Source: Fulvitalea axinellae
GTDB lineage: Bacteria > Bacteroidota > Bacteroidia > Cytophagales > Cyclobacteriaceae
DNA length: 64,000 bases
Direction of reading: 5' to 3'
Assembly (NCBI RefSeq): GCF_036492835.1
Contig: NZ_AP025314.1
Location: 2,646,010 to 2,710,009, forward strand
Notes under the pieces: model-generated
Told to the model about the DNA's origin: nothing
The model's input: only the letters and a program-made list of their open reading frames with translations
The model's database searches: none
Made by a program: the position numbers and the translations under genes
Shown: positions 24,738-34,071 of the stretch, piece after piece
Position numbering within the stretch: position 1 is the stretch's first letter
How the letters are laid out: every line of letters begins with the position of its first letter

Positions 24738-27368
24738 TTAGATCCGTACCTCAAGTTTTAGGTCTTGATTTTCCGCAAGGATAATCTGGCCGAAGCTCAC
24801 CTCCACCCTTCCGTTGTTCTGACTGATTTCGCAAGGAACCGATTTTCCGTCAAGGAAAAGTTTGGCCGTTTTGGCTTCTTTACCTTTAGGCAAGGTTACC
24901 TCAAAAGTCTTAAGCTTTAATTTTCCGTGCGAGATCGAAAGTTTGTCGGTCTGCAAATTTCCTTTTCTTTTTTGACTCAACGTTCCCCAGCCTTGGGAAG
25001 CCAGCAAAAGCCCGCTAAACGAATCGGCATCGAGTTTCGGATCGAAAGCCAAATAGCCCTCAGGCCCGTGATAACGGAAATCTTCCAAAGCTTGGAAAAT
25101 TCCCCAAACAGCCATCGCCCTAGCGTAGTGGTCGCCACACTCGATCTCGTTCCAAGGGTTGTGCTTTTCCGGACGGTAGCGCTCGTGTACGGCTTTCACA
25201 AGCGAAAGTCCTTCTTCGAGCATTCCTTCGTAGATCATATTCGTAGCCACTTGGTACTCGATTCCCGTCCAGACCTCGTTGCGGTAACGGACGGCGTTTT
25301 CGTTAAGGTGTTCGCTTATCGGGAAAGTGCAGTTCAGCAATCCCGGCTCTCCCGGATCGGCGAAAACGCGCTCGGGCTTGTATTTGCTTACGTGCGGCCC
25401 GATGTCCTTCGTCCAGTTGTATTTCCAGATCGAACCAAGCGTTTTTTCCACTTTGTCTTGGTCATAGATATAACCCAAGCCGAGCTGATGCGCCCAAGTC
25501 TGTCCGAAAAGCTGGTCGCTTAGGCAACCGTTGGCGTACTGGTTTTTCGGATATTTCTTCAAATCCACATCCTGACGGAAATATTCTCCGTTCCACAGCC
25601 TTTCCGATGAATTCTTCTTTCCGGCCGTATATAACTTCTTGCATAGTCCGGCAAATTCGGTATCGTTCATTTCCGTCGCCATCAATTCGCAAGCGCGCAA
25701 AGCCGCGAGGTACAGCCCGCCGACATAAGTGTTGGGGCCCATGAAATTGATATCGTAAGTATTCGGTTGCGAACGCTCGATCAGGCCGTTGCCGTCACCG
25801 TCTTTGTCAATAGCGTATTCCATGGCCTTTTTGATTTTCGGCCAATTGCGCATAAGGAATATATTGTCTTTCGAAAGCGTATGCTCGCGGTAAGATTTCA
25901 GAACGACGCCCATTTGCCCGTCAAAGGCCACGAATTGGTGTCCGTCGCGGGTCTGGATTCCGCCGTCTTTCTGGAAAGACCTTCCGAAGTCGGTTTTTTC
26001 ACGGATATTCCTTTCCATCGAAGGGAAAAGCCTGGCCAAAGACTGCTCGTAGTTATAAACGTGGGTACATGTCCCCTCGCAAGAGCCAACGCCTTCCCAA
26101 GCCCAAACTTTATTGTTGGCCCACCACTGGAACGTCTCGGTAGCCAAAGTGGAAGTCGGCATCATGATTCTGTGCCTGAGCCAATAAGGAAGACTCGCGT
26201 CACGATACCAAATCCGGTGGAATTCGCGTGTCTTTCCTTCCAAACGCTCCAAGTTCTCGTCCATAAAACGGGCTACGTCCTGCGAAGAGTCGAACCAGTT
26301 GGCGTACATATTTCCGATAGCCGGACCTTTCGACGGAATCGCTTTTGTCCAGTTATATCCGCTTCCGTGATCTCTTGGACGATTCGGGAAGAACCAAGTC
26401 AGCAAAAACGTCAGTTCCTTTTCTTCTCCCTTGGCCAAAGTCAGCTTTCCGCTTACTTCACCGATCAGTTTGTCGCCAAGATTTTTTGTGGCCACATCAT
26501 TCGCCGAATCCTTGTCCTTATCGGCTTTCACAATTCCGTCCGCCGACAACAGGCTAAGGCTCATGTTTCCGAAGAAAGCGTGCTTCTCGTCCTTAGAATT
26601 TTCAGGAACGAAATCCATAAGCAGGCTTGTCCTTCCGTTGCCAGTTACGGCCCTGTTTCTTGATTTTCCGGCCGACACGCCTTTGCGGTCCGCCATTACC
26701 ATATTCTGCAAAAAACCTGAAAGCTCGACATCAAGCTTCTTGTTTGTCTTGTTCTTGAGCCTAAAGCGCAATACCGTGGCCGGCGTAGCCGACTCTTGCG
26801 CCGAAAGCGGAATAAACGGCGAGAAGGCGTCCATTTCCACATGTAGCGGGAAAGCCGCCTTTTTGTCTTCGTACAGTACCGTGGCTATCGGGTATTCGCC
26901 GATAAACCCGATATTGTCGAAGCCTTTCTTGTCAAGGCTTCTTGACTCGGTCTTTCCGTGGCCGGATACTTTCACTGAGAACCCTTGGTCGAAATAACTC
27001 AATGGCTCGAAAGTCTGATAACAAACTTTCCACGGGCCTTGTCTGGTTTCGAAATCGAGAAAACGATCTTCCGCACAGCCCGTATTGTAGGCGTTGTTGG
27101 CGATCCACCAGTTGGCCAAAGTTCCATCACCGCGCACATAGAGCTGGCCGGCCGCTATACCGCCGCAAGGCATTCCGATCGTTCTCAATTCTTCGCCCTT
27201 ATAAACTTTCTGTTCGCCCGAGGCGTAAAGGCTTTTTTTCCATTTTCGTCCCAAGTTTTTATTCTCGGGAATCACATGTCCGAACTTGTTGTTCTGGCCG
27301 AAAGCCGACAAAGCTCCCAGCAATAGAAAACACAACGAGAACAAATAACGTCTGCTTTGAGTCAACAT
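24738..27368 (-). CDS. GH116-family glycoside hydrolase (beta-glucosidase/beta-xylosidase type)
   Basis: This 876-residue secreted enzyme is related to bile-acid beta-glucosidase GBA2 and bacterial GH116 beta-glucosidases. It has a type I signal peptide ending near SAFGQ and an N-terminal beta-sandwich (about 45-350) with RTIGMPCGGIAAGQLYVRGD, a typical GH116N opening. The (alpha/alpha)6 catalytic domain (about 385-790) contains EGTCTHVYNYEQ near 434 and QPNTYDINFMGPN, whose Asp near 537 sits in the TYD motif that holds the acid/base residue in characterised GH116 enzymes. A short beta-rich tail follows. No lipobox is present, so it is likely periplasmic. It lies beside PUL 1 and the two paralogous lipoproteins on the same strand. 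The exact substrate is unknown. Confidence 0.9.
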   Translation of the reverse strand: MLTQSRRYLFSLCFLLLGALSAFGQNNKFGHVIPENKNLGRKWKKSLYASGEQKVYKGEELRTIGMPCGGIAAGQLYVRGDGTLANWWIANNAYNTGCAEDRFLDFETRQGPWKVCYQTFEPLSYFDQGFSVKVSGHGKTESRSLDKKGFDNIGFIGEYPIATVLYEDKKAAFPLHVEMDAFSPFIPLSAQESATPATVLRFRLKNKTNKKLDVELSGFLQNMVMADRKGVSAGKSRNRAVTGNGRTSLLMDFVPENSKDEKHAFFGNMSLSLLSADGIVKADKDKDSANDVATKNLGDKLIGEVSGKLTLAKGEEKELTFLLTWFFPNRPRDHGSGYNWTKAIPSKGPAIGNMYANWFDSSQDVARFMDENLERLEGKTREFHRIWYRDASLPYWLRHRIMMPTSTLATETFQWWANNKVWAWEGVGSCEGTCTHVYNYEQSLARLFPSMERNIREKTDFGRSFQKDGGIQTRDGHQFVAFDGQMGVVLKSYREHTLSKDNIFLMRNWPKIKKAMEYAIDKDGDGNGLIERSQPNTYDINFMGPNTYVGGLYLAALRACELMATEMNDTEFAGLCKKLYTAGKKNSSERLWNGEYFRQDVDLKKYPKNQYANGCLSDQLFGQTWAHQLGLGYIYDQDKVEKTLGSIWKYNWTKDIGPHVSKYKPERVFADPGEPGLLNCTFPISEHLNENAVRYRNEVWTGIEYQVATNMIYEGMLEEGLSLVKAVHERYRPEKHNPWNEIECGDHYARAMAVWGIFQALEDFRYHGPEGYLAFDPKLDADSFSGLLLASQGWGTLSQKRKGNLQTDKLSISHGKLKLKTFEVTLPKGKEAKTAKLFLDGKSVPCEISQNNGRVEVSFGQIILAENQDLKLEVRI

Positions 27369-27580
27369 TAAAAGTCATTTTTTTAGATTTTTTCCGTATC
27401 TAAAATCCCCTTCCGCTAAAGTAGCTTAAACCTTTTAGGTTGTAAAAAAATAGCATTTTTATTATTTCAATCGCAGTGATTTATCTTTTGATAAAAAAAA
27501 TAAATACTCCCATTATACCATTTAATAATAAACATTTTCGGTTATATGCCAATAATCGTCAAGTGCAATGAGAATTCATA

Positions 27581-27588
27581 AAAAAATT
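27581..27588. repeat. Left 8-bp target-site duplication of the ISL3 element
   Basis: AAAAAATT directly abuts the left terminal inverted repeat. The same eight bases follow the right terminal repeat at 28840-28847. Eight-base duplications are typical of ISL3-family insertions. Confidence 0.9.
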
Positions 27589-28839
27589 GGTTCTTTGACA
27601 ATTTCTGTGGTGCTCTATATCCCAGAAACTAATACCCTAATTCTCATATGCTCAAAATTCGGTATCCCGAATGAGATTCGTTTGTAGTACCGAATCATGT
27701 TATTCAAGCCTTCGGTCATTGCGTTAGTCACTCCGGTTTGAGTGAAAGCCCATATCTGAGTGCGCCAGCGACAAAGGGTCTTAACAAATCTGTTGAACCC
27801 TTTTTGGTTCACGTCCCGTGCTTTTTCGATCCATTGGTCCAATCGTTTCTCGTCGGATACCTTGGTTTCTGAAAAGTCCATGATCTCCAAAAATTCGTTC
27901 CGTAGGTCATAGGCGTCTTTCAATAAGGCGGAATCCCGGAACGCCCGACCCAAAGATTCCCGTTGCCGGGAACAACAATGGTCAGGACGTTTAAAAAGGG
28001 CCCATTTTATATTCTTGAAACAGTCCGTGTCTTTGTGTTCTTTTCGCAACTTTTTCCTGATTCCGTCTAATGAATCGTTCAGGGATTTGACGACATGAAA
28101 ATAATCGATGACTACCGCAGCGTTGGGAAAACAAGCCTCGCACACATCAATGTAGGGCCTCCATATATCGCAGGCGACAACCTCTATCCTCCGCATGAAT
28201 CCGTTGCCAAGAGACTGGAAATGAGACCTAATCGTTTCTTTTTTCCGGTCTTTGAGAATGTCGAGGTGAATGCCCCGTTCCAAGTCCGTAAGCACGCAAA
28301 CATAGTCTTTCTTCCCTTTTCGGTGCGCCAATTCGTCAATGCCCAATTTTCTGACGCGGGCGTACCTGCCAAGCAAATCGACGGCTTTGTTTGCGTGCCG
28401 AAAATATATTCTCTCCACCGTCTTATGGCAAGCGTTGACCAAAGCGGCGACCTCGCTGAACGATTGTTTGGCGCAAAGTTCGAAGATCCATTTTGATTGC
28501 CTGTCGGTATGGGATTTTCCGGACGAGGCCCATTCAGGCCTGTGAAGAAAGTATCTCCCGCAACCTTCACAAACAAACTGGGGAACCCGGACGTGAAGCC
28601 AAACCTCTTTTCCGCTGATGCTCAAGTCTTGGTATTTATGCAGACTATATTGGTTGATTGTTTCTCTTTTCTTAAGACAAACGGGACATTCACGGTAATT
28701 TGGCAGTGAATACCTATCTTCTTTGGACCGTGCACTACAGATTCCACCTTCAGATAAGGTAGGTGCAGAATTGACCCGTAAAATTCTTCTTCCGTCATTT
28801 TGCAAAGAGACTACTTTCCACAGAAATTGTCAAAGCACC
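27589..28839 (-). mobile_element. Complete ISL3-family insertion sequence, 1251 bp
   Basis: The ends are 22-bp terminal inverted repeats at 27589-27610 and 28818-28839, identical at 21 of 22 positions. Both start with GG, as ISL3-family ends usually do (GGTTCTTTGACAATTTCTG and GGTGCTTTGACAATTTCTG). A perfect 8-bp target duplication flanks the element. One transposase gene fills the interior. The intact ends, intact gene and unmutated duplication suggest a recent insertion that may still be able to move. Confidence 0.95.
27615..28805 (-). CDS. ISL3-family DDE transposase
   Basis: This 396-residue protein catalyses transposition of the surrounding element. The N-terminal zinc-binding region has two CxxC pairs at Cys40/43 and Cys79/82 (RECPVCLKKR and FVCEGCGRY). 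A helix-turn-helix follows (about 112-140, FSEVAALVNACHKTVERIY). The DDE catalytic domain shows Asp157 (KLGIDELAHRKGKKDYV), Asp213 (VACDIWRPY) and Glu365 (MTEGLNNMIR) at the expected places, and the C-terminus (FGIPNFEHMRIRVL) matches the family. The length is near the family norm, with no frameshift. The stop codon is 5 bp from the left terminal repeat. Confidence 0.95.
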   Translation of the reverse strand: MQNDGRRILRVNSAPTLSEGGICSARSKEDRYSLPNYRECPVCLKKRETINQYSLHKYQDLSISGKEVWLHVRVPQFVCEGCGRYFLHRPEWASSGKSHTDRQSKWIFELCAKQSFSEVAALVNACHKTVERIYFRHANKAVDLLGRYARVRKLGIDELAHRKGKKDYVCVLTDLERGIHLDILKDRKKETIRSHFQSLGNGFMRRIEVVACDIWRPYIDVCEACFPNAAVVIDYFHVVKSLNDSLDGIRKKLRKEHKDTDCFKNIKWALFKRPDHCCSRQRESLGRAFRDSALLKDAYDLRNEFLEIMDFSETKVSDEKRLDQWIEKARDVNQKGFNRFVKTLCRWRTQIWAFTQTGVTNAMTEGLNNMIRYYKRISFGIPNFEHMRIRVLVSGI

Positions 28840-28847
28840 AAAAAATT
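28840..28847. repeat. Right 8-bp target-site duplication of the ISL3 element
   Basis: AAAAAATT directly follows the right terminal inverted repeat and matches 27581-27588 exactly. Confidence 0.9.
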
Positions 28848-28881
28848 AAGGGCGAGAAAGATAACATCTTCCCGCCCCCTT
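28842..28881 (-). terminator. Terminator of the region-4 operon, T-tract used as IS target
   Basis: AAGGGCGAGAAAGAT (28848-28862) pairs imperfectly with ATCTTCCCGCCC (28866-28877). On the minus strand the stem is followed by TTAATTTTTT, and the last eight bases of this tract are the ISL3 target duplication. It lies 27 bp after the stop of the F5/8C lipoprotein gene. Confidence 0.7.
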
Positions 28882-28907
28882 GTAAGAAACCTACTCCACT
28901 GCCTATT

Positions 28908-30869
28908 TTATTCGTCGGTTCCCGAGGCTACTTGGTACAATTCCAATTCCTGCATCAGGGACATTTTACGGTCCACTCCGTTTCGGATAAAACCGTTAAT
29001 CTCAAATTTCATATAGCGGCCTTTTTTCGGAGCGTCGAAAGGAATGAATTTCCAATCCAAGTCCGTTTCTTCCGGTATCAGGACATAGTCGGCCACCGGA
29101 TCTCCCCAATCGTTTTTGTCATCACTGACATAGATTTTCGCTTTGGTCACCAAATCGGTGAACACGTCGGGGGAAATCTGGTGCGGCAGGTAAGACACCA
29201 TCGCCAATTCTCTGGAAGATTTCATATCCACTACAATCGGGTGCGGATACGGAACTTCCATGGTCCACGGCGTCAGCCACAGGTTTTCGGGATTCAGGCC
29301 CGCCTCCACAATTCCGTCGAACACTTTGGTGATCGGGAATTTTTCGTGGCCCGGCACCAAGGCTTCGATTCCGAATTCCTCGCCCAACGGATCCAGTTTT
29401 TCAAAAACTCCGATAGCGTTTACCTTGGCCGGATCGGCGGAATAACCGGCGTCCGCAAAAGCGGAAAAGGCCATGTCCTGATCTCCAATCCATTCGCCAA
29501 AGGCCCAAACGACATTGTTCAGGTTGCTTTTCAGCGTAAAGTTCGGCGTGTTCTCGTTTCTGGTTTTGATAAAATCCATAAACTGAAGGTCCGTGCCTTT
29601 CGCCTCCACCATTTTGATGATTTCGAGGAACTTGGCCGTACGGACTTCGGCCGGAACGGCACCACGTTCTTCCGCCGACATAGTGAACGGATCATATGAA
29701 GCGTAAGCCGGATCTTTTTTGGCTTTGGCTATCATTGGATCCAAAAAACGAGCTTTTGCGTCAGCGTCGCCATTGGCTTCCGCAAAGCTTAGCGCGGCGT
29801 AAAGCGCTACGGCTTCGTCACCTAGTGTCTCCTGCTTGAAGTTTGATAGCCAGTGAAAAGCGCTTTTTGCCAATGAGACACGCATGTCCTGATCATTTTG
29901 CGGAAATCCGCCTATTTGCGTGCCCAAAACCACTGACTTGTCCCAAGTACTGGCCATCTGACTTCCGCCTACCAAGTTTATCTTCAACGGGCTAGATCCA
30001 TCCTCAAAACCGGAAAAGTCTTTCATCCCGGACAACACCGTTGCAAACTGTTCCTGGATTTTCGGAAGAGCCTCATTTGAGTACAAATTGGAACTATAAG
30101 TGAACTCCCCTTCGCTTACTTTTGTGAAAAGGTTCGCATAATTCGTATAGTTGGAGGCCTGAAAACCCGGCGCTTTCTCAGCCACATTTTTCATTATCGC
30201 CTTGTAGAAATCGATATTTCCTTTCGCTTTATTAGAAAACAAATCCACTCCCGAAGCCAGAATGATTTTTTCACCTTCACGCTTTACAGCAACCACTGGC
30301 TTACTGGCCGAAGTGGCCAGAACGTCCCAGTCTGCAGGCTTATCCAAAGTCAGGAATGAGCCTGAATTGGAAGCCTTTAGCGTCGCTCCGTCTTTGGCGC
30401 TCAAATCCGTTACGGGGCCAGCTTCCATGCTAAAACCGAAATTCTTTGTCAGCGAGTTCAGGTTAGCCAATGTACTTCCGTCGCCCATTGCGAAGAAGCA
30501 AACCGAATTGCTCTTGCCGAATTCGAGAAGACTGCTGACATCCTGCGCGCTGTAAGGCGTATTGTTCTCGGTATTGAGAAATATATTCCAAGCGTTTTTT
30601 CCGTTGACATCCGAAAGGGCCAACGAAGGAAACGAAATCGTTTGGCCTTGGAAATTCGCAGTGTCCAGATAGGACAAGAAACGAGCCTCGTCACCGAACA
30701 AATCCGGGTTCCAGTATTGCGACACGTCATTCAGAACGTGAAGTACTGGCCTGTCAAAAGGGTCTTCGCCGGGAACGTTGAGATCGACGGCCGCTTCTTC
30801 GCAAGACGAAGCCAGCGCACCTCCCAAACACAACGCCAGGTATACACGGTAAATGCTTTTCATAAACAT
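28908..30869 (-). CDS. Surface lipoprotein with C-terminal F5/8 type C-like domain
   Basis: This 653-residue lipoprotein has a lipobox ASSC (Cys23 from the ATG at 30869; an ATG two codons later is equally possible). The N-terminal 240 residues resemble an alpha/beta Rossmann-like or class I amidotransferase-like fold (RPVLHVLNDVSQYWN, KSNSVCFFAMGDGS, GEKIILASGVDLFSNKA), but no catalytic Cys-His-Glu set is evident. The middle (about 320-495) is helical. The C-terminal part, about 505-650, reads like a discoidin/F5-8C carbohydrate-binding domain (WTMEVPYPHPIVVDMKSSRE, KIYVSDDKNDWGDPVADY, KKGRYMKFEINGF). It is the last gene of the region-4 locus, separated from the one before by a strong hairpin. 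A glycan- or glycoprotein-binding role is likely; enzymatic activity is not shown. Confidence 0.75.
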   Translation of the reverse strand: MFMKSIYRVYLALCLGGALASSCEEAAVDLNVPGEDPFDRPVLHVLNDVSQYWNPDLFGDEARFLSYLDTANFQGQTISFPSLALSDVNGKNAWNIFLNTENNTPYSAQDVSSLLEFGKSNSVCFFAMGDGSTLANLNSLTKNFGFSMEAGPVTDLSAKDGATLKASNSGSFLTLDKPADWDVLATSASKPVVAVKREGEKIILASGVDLFSNKAKGNIDFYKAIMKNVAEKAPGFQASNYTNYANLFTKVSEGEFTYSSNLYSNEALPKIQEQFATVLSGMKDFSGFEDGSSPLKINLVGGSQMASTWDKSVVLGTQIGGFPQNDQDMRVSLAKSAFHWLSNFKQETLGDEAVALYAALSFAEANGDADAKARFLDPMIAKAKKDPAYASYDPFTMSAEERGAVPAEVRTAKFLEIIKMVEAKGTDLQFMDFIKTRNENTPNFTLKSNLNNVVWAFGEWIGDQDMAFSAFADAGYSADPAKVNAIGVFEKLDPLGEEFGIEALVPGHEKFPITKVFDGIVEAGLNPENLWLTPWTMEVPYPHPIVVDMKSSRELAMVSYLPHQISPDVFTDLVTKAKIYVSDDKNDWGDPVADYVLIPEETDLDWKFIPFDAPKKGRYMKFEINGFIRNGVDRKMSLMQELELYQVASGTDE

Positions 30870-30884
30870 CTTAATTTAATTCTT

Positions 30885-30918
30885 AAAAAAGGCCGGCCCA
30901 ATGGGGCTTCGGGCCGGC
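30885..30918 (-). terminator. Strong intrinsic terminator between beta-helix and F5/8C lipoprotein genes
   Basis: GCCGGCCC (30892-30899) pairs perfectly with GGGCCGGC (30911-30918). On the minus strand the stem is followed by CCTTTTTTAAG. It lies between the stop at 30929 and the start at 30869, so the last gene of the locus would depend on readthrough or its own promoter. Confidence 0.85.
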
Positions 30919-30928
30919 AAGAGGGAAT

Positions 30929-32455
30929 TTACAACGGGCAAGCACCGTATGTGCCACCGTTGAGACTACCTGTGGGAGTAAAATAAATTTCGTCAGGATC
31001 TATCACGTTCTTGTCGCCCAAGAATACCGGGCAACTGGTCGTGTTCTCTATATAGATGGAATTTCCCCTTGGCGCTTTATTGTTTTCCCAAATACAGTTT
31101 CGGAAAATCGATACGCCTTTATCGTGCAACAGCGTTCCGCCTTTGCCCCATTGGCTATTGGCGTTAACTTCGTTGTTTCGGAAAATACACTCGTCGAAAG
31201 TGGTCCCATCCGTCAGTTCGTGGATTACGCCAACGCCCCCACCGTTAAGGCTGTAGTTGTCTTCGAAAACACACGCCTTAAAAATGGCTTGTCCATCACG
31301 GATCCAGATCGAAGAGGCCCACATTCCGTGATTACCACGAAACGTGCAGTTTCGGAATTCGGGACTTCCGCCGTGTACGAATGCGGCTCCGCCGTTCCAT
31401 GCGTTTCCGTGTTGGATAGTTACACCGTCGATGATTGATTTTTCAAGTCTGTGCTTATAACGCCCATCGAAAACCCTGGCTTTCACACCGCTTGGATAAC
31501 GGCCGTCAAACTCGGTTCCGCCTATTTTGGTCTTGTATGTATCCGGGTCTCTTTCGTCCATCGTTTCTTCCGTTCCGTTGAACCCCCCGTAGTAATCGAA
31601 ACCTTTTTTCATAGGAATCCAGAACTCGTTGTACATGCCTTCGGCGATCCAAAACTGAACGCCGGGTTTCACCGATTCCGTTGCGGTCTTGAGGCTGGTG
31701 AAAGCGTCTTTCCACGAAGAGCCGTCATTGTTGCCCGTAGCGTCGGCATCCACATAGACCATACTGTTTGACGTGAACATCAGCGTGTCGCCGGCGGCAA
31801 CGCCAAGCTCGTTAATGCCAACGACGGTGTATTTATAGTCAACACCCGGCTTAAGGCCTTTTACCACACCTACGGCTTTTCCCGCTTGGTCCACTTCGGC
31901 TTTCACGGCTTTTTCCTTGTTTACCGTCCCGCGTTCCCAAACGTAAAAACTGAATTCGGTTTGCGCACTTTTGCCAGTCGAAATCACTTTGCCCGTAAGC
32001 GTGGCTTTTTCGTAGTCACGATAATCCAGTTCTCCTGTCTGCACAGTCGGCAACGTTACGCCCGGAGCAACCAAGGTTTTCAGACTCAAAACATCGCCTT
32101 CCTCTTTTACCTCGGCGTTTTCGGCGAATACCGCAAAAGCATAGTCAGTATAAGAGTGAAGCTCCTCGACCGTGGAGGTTATCGTATTAGTAGATTCATT
32201 ATAAACTCCATCGGCCTTTTTGCGTGTTCCCAAATTGCCTTGGACCCAATAGTAAAATCCGACAGTCTCGATCTTTTTATCGCCAACGGTAAGTACTTTG
32301 GCGTTCAGTGTAGCGCTGTTTTCCGTTACGTTTGTGGCGATTTCGGTCACCACCTCCAAAAACTCCTGATCCAAAACCGGATCATTTTCGCTTTTTGTAC
32401 AGGCCGAACCTATCAGTAACAGCCCGACAACTAATATGTATAAAGCTCTTTTCAT
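30929..32455 (-). CDS. Lipoprotein with FN3-like repeats and right-handed beta-helix
   Basis: This 508-residue lipoprotein has a lipobox IGSAC with Cys19. Two FN3-like units occupy about 33-125 and 135-225 (SATLNAKVLTVGDKKIETVG, KATLTGKVISTGKSAQTEFS). The parallel beta-helix starts at YVDADATGNNDGSSWKDAF, the usual opening of this class of extracellular beta-helix, and runs to about 490. Its rungs carry Asn/Cys ladders (GSPEFRNCTFRGNHG, AIFKACVFEDNYSLNGGG, TTFDECIFRNNEV). Such folds bind or cleave polysaccharides, but no lyase or hydrolase catalytic set is visible, so a binding role is more likely. It lies 46 bp after SusD in the same operon, where surface glycan-binding lipoproteins are usually found. 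Confidence 0.8.
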   Translation of the reverse strand: MKRALYILVVGLLLIGSACTKSENDPVLDQEFLEVVTEIATNVTENSATLNAKVLTVGDKKIETVGFYYWVQGNLGTRKKADGVYNESTNTITSTVEELHSYTDYAFAVFAENAEVKEEGDVLSLKTLVAPGVTLPTVQTGELDYRDYEKATLTGKVISTGKSAQTEFSFYVWERGTVNKEKAVKAEVDQAGKAVGVVKGLKPGVDYKYTVVGINELGVAAGDTLMFTSNSMVYVDADATGNNDGSSWKDAFTSLKTATESVKPGVQFWIAEGMYNEFWIPMKKGFDYYGGFNGTEETMDERDPDTYKTKIGGTEFDGRYPSGVKARVFDGRYKHRLEKSIIDGVTIQHGNAWNGGAAFVHGGSPEFRNCTFRGNHGMWASSIWIRDGQAIFKACVFEDNYSLNGGGVGVIHELTDGTTFDECIFRNNEVNANSQWGKGGTLLHDKGVSIFRNCIWENNKAPRGNSIYIENTTSCPVFLGDKNVIDPDEIYFTPTGSLNGGTYGACPL

Positions 32456-32501
32456 TGGATATTATATTTAATTCCGCAGATTCGTCCCGAACCGAGAAAG
32501 G

Positions 32502-34061
32502 CTATTGGCCTTCCTTGATTCTGGGCATTGTGAGTTTCCAATTGTCTTCCGACCCCAATTTGGTTTCCAGCTCGTCGGCCAGTTCAGGATTCGAAACCCT
32601 GTACTTTGAGGCGACTCGTTCGGCAAGCCATTCCGGACGGTTGGCCCGCTTGGCAAAACGCATAAGGTCGTTCCACCGGCGTCCTTCGAAAGCCAGTTCC
32701 CTAGCCCGCTCGTCAAGTAAAGCGTATTCCACCAATTCCATATTGGTCTTAACCTCTGGATGAAGATCAGCCAGATCCAAAATGTCGATCGGGTCCAAAC
32801 CGACCCGGCCACGTATTCCGTCCACGTCCTGAATTCCATCTATTTCGGAATTGATAACAGCCAACGCTTCTTCGCTACGGCCCAAGCGGTTGATCGCTTC
32901 GGCGAAAAGAAGGTGAATATCGGCGGCTCGATAAATCGGGTATACGGCGTCATCCAGAAAGTTATTTTTGTTGTTGAGATATTTCACCACAACAGTATCG
33001 CCTTCCAAAACCATATAAGAAGACCCAAGACCTCTGAAAAAATCCCTGTAAAGGCTTCCGTCAGCCTTTTTTCCGTCCCAGTATTTTACCGATCCGACTG
33101 TTGGTCTCAGCAGGTATTTGCCCGGAGTCTCATTTGAGAAAATCTCCAAAAGGCCGTTTGTCTGATGATTCGATTTACTGAACGGGATAGTAGTGAGGTG
33201 TTCCAAAGCCGAACCACCTTCCAGCGTAACCCTGTCCCAATAGCTTCTCCAATTCAGCCCGCCGGAAAGATTTGATACCTTAAGGTAATTTCCCTCTTGT
33301 TCCGCAATACAAGCCCGAAGTTTTTCCGCCGCCGTCTGGTAGTCTCCCGCATAAAGCAAAAGTTCTCCATACAAAGCTTTTCTACTTACCCTAGTAAGGT
33401 GCCACGGCTGGCTGATCTCTTTACCGTCGCCGTCGATAAGCTTCCAGTCCGGCACGGCCTGCTCCTCGGCCCATTTCATTTCCGACAATAGCCAGTTGAT
33501 CATATCCGACTCGCCGTATTCGCGGGGTTCGTAGCCCGGAACTTCGCCGTCCAAAGCCTCTTTTACCACGGGAACCGTTTTGTATGTCTGGATAAGCTGG
33601 AAATATACCCAGGCTCTCAGCGTCTTGACTTCGGCGATGTACATATTCATCACATCGTCGGTCATTTTAGGGTCAACCTTGGCTTTTTCGATATTGGTCA
33701 ACACGTCGTTACAGTTCAGGATCACGTCGTAATAAGGACGCGGATCGGCATATGGATTGTCTTCGGACAAAGTCTGATGACGGTCCAACTGCAACAAAAA
33801 AGGGTCGTAGTTTCTGGTTACGGTCATCAGGTCGGCCCGCAGGTCGCCCATTACCACCAATCCCTCCACCAAATCCTGGAGCTTGGCGTACGACCCGATG
33901 GTCGCGCGCCTTACTTTGTCCAAGGTATTATAATGGTCACCCTTTTCTTGGATCAAATCCTGCGAAGGGTCGAAAAAGTCGTCGCAAGAAAACAGCAGGC
34001 CCAATCCCAGCGCCAAAGCCATCATCTTTCCGATGCCTATAAATCCGTTTCGTTTTTTCAT
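32502..34061 (-). CDS. SusD/RagB-family lipoprotein (region 4, second pair)
   Basis: This 519-residue surface lipoprotein is the partner of the SusC encoded just upstream. The signal has lipobox LFSC (Cys26). SusD-type features include DDFFDPSQDLIQEKGDHYNT near the N-terminus, EVKTLRAWVYFQLIQTYKTV, the C-terminal IYRAADIHLLFAEAINRLGR, and RARELAFEGRRWNDLMRFAK. It starts 10 bp after the SusC stop. The ligand is unknown. It is as divergent from the other two SusD proteins in the window as is normal between different loci. Confidence 0.93.
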   Translation of the reverse strand: MKKRNGFIGIGKMMALALGLGLLFSCDDFFDPSQDLIQEKGDHYNTLDKVRRATIGSYAKLQDLVEGLVVMGDLRADLMTVTRNYDPFLLQLDRHQTLSEDNPYADPRPYYDVILNCNDVLTNIEKAKVDPKMTDDVMNMYIAEVKTLRAWVYFQLIQTYKTVPVVKEALDGEVPGYEPREYGESDMINWLLSEMKWAEEQAVPDWKLIDGDGKEISQPWHLTRVSRKALYGELLLYAGDYQTAAEKLRACIAEQEGNYLKVSNLSGGLNWRSYWDRVTLEGGSALEHLTTIPFSKSNHQTNGLLEIFSNETPGKYLLRPTVGSVKYWDGKKADGSLYRDFFRGLGSSYMVLEGDTVVVKYLNNKNNFLDDAVYPIYRAADIHLLFAEAINRLGRSEEALAVINSEIDGIQDVDGIRGRVGLDPIDILDLADLHPEVKTNMELVEYALLDERARELAFEGRRWNDLMRFAKRANRPEWLAERVASKYRVSNPELADELETKLGSEDNWKLTMPRIKEGQ

Positions 34062-34071
34062 GACTCAAAAA

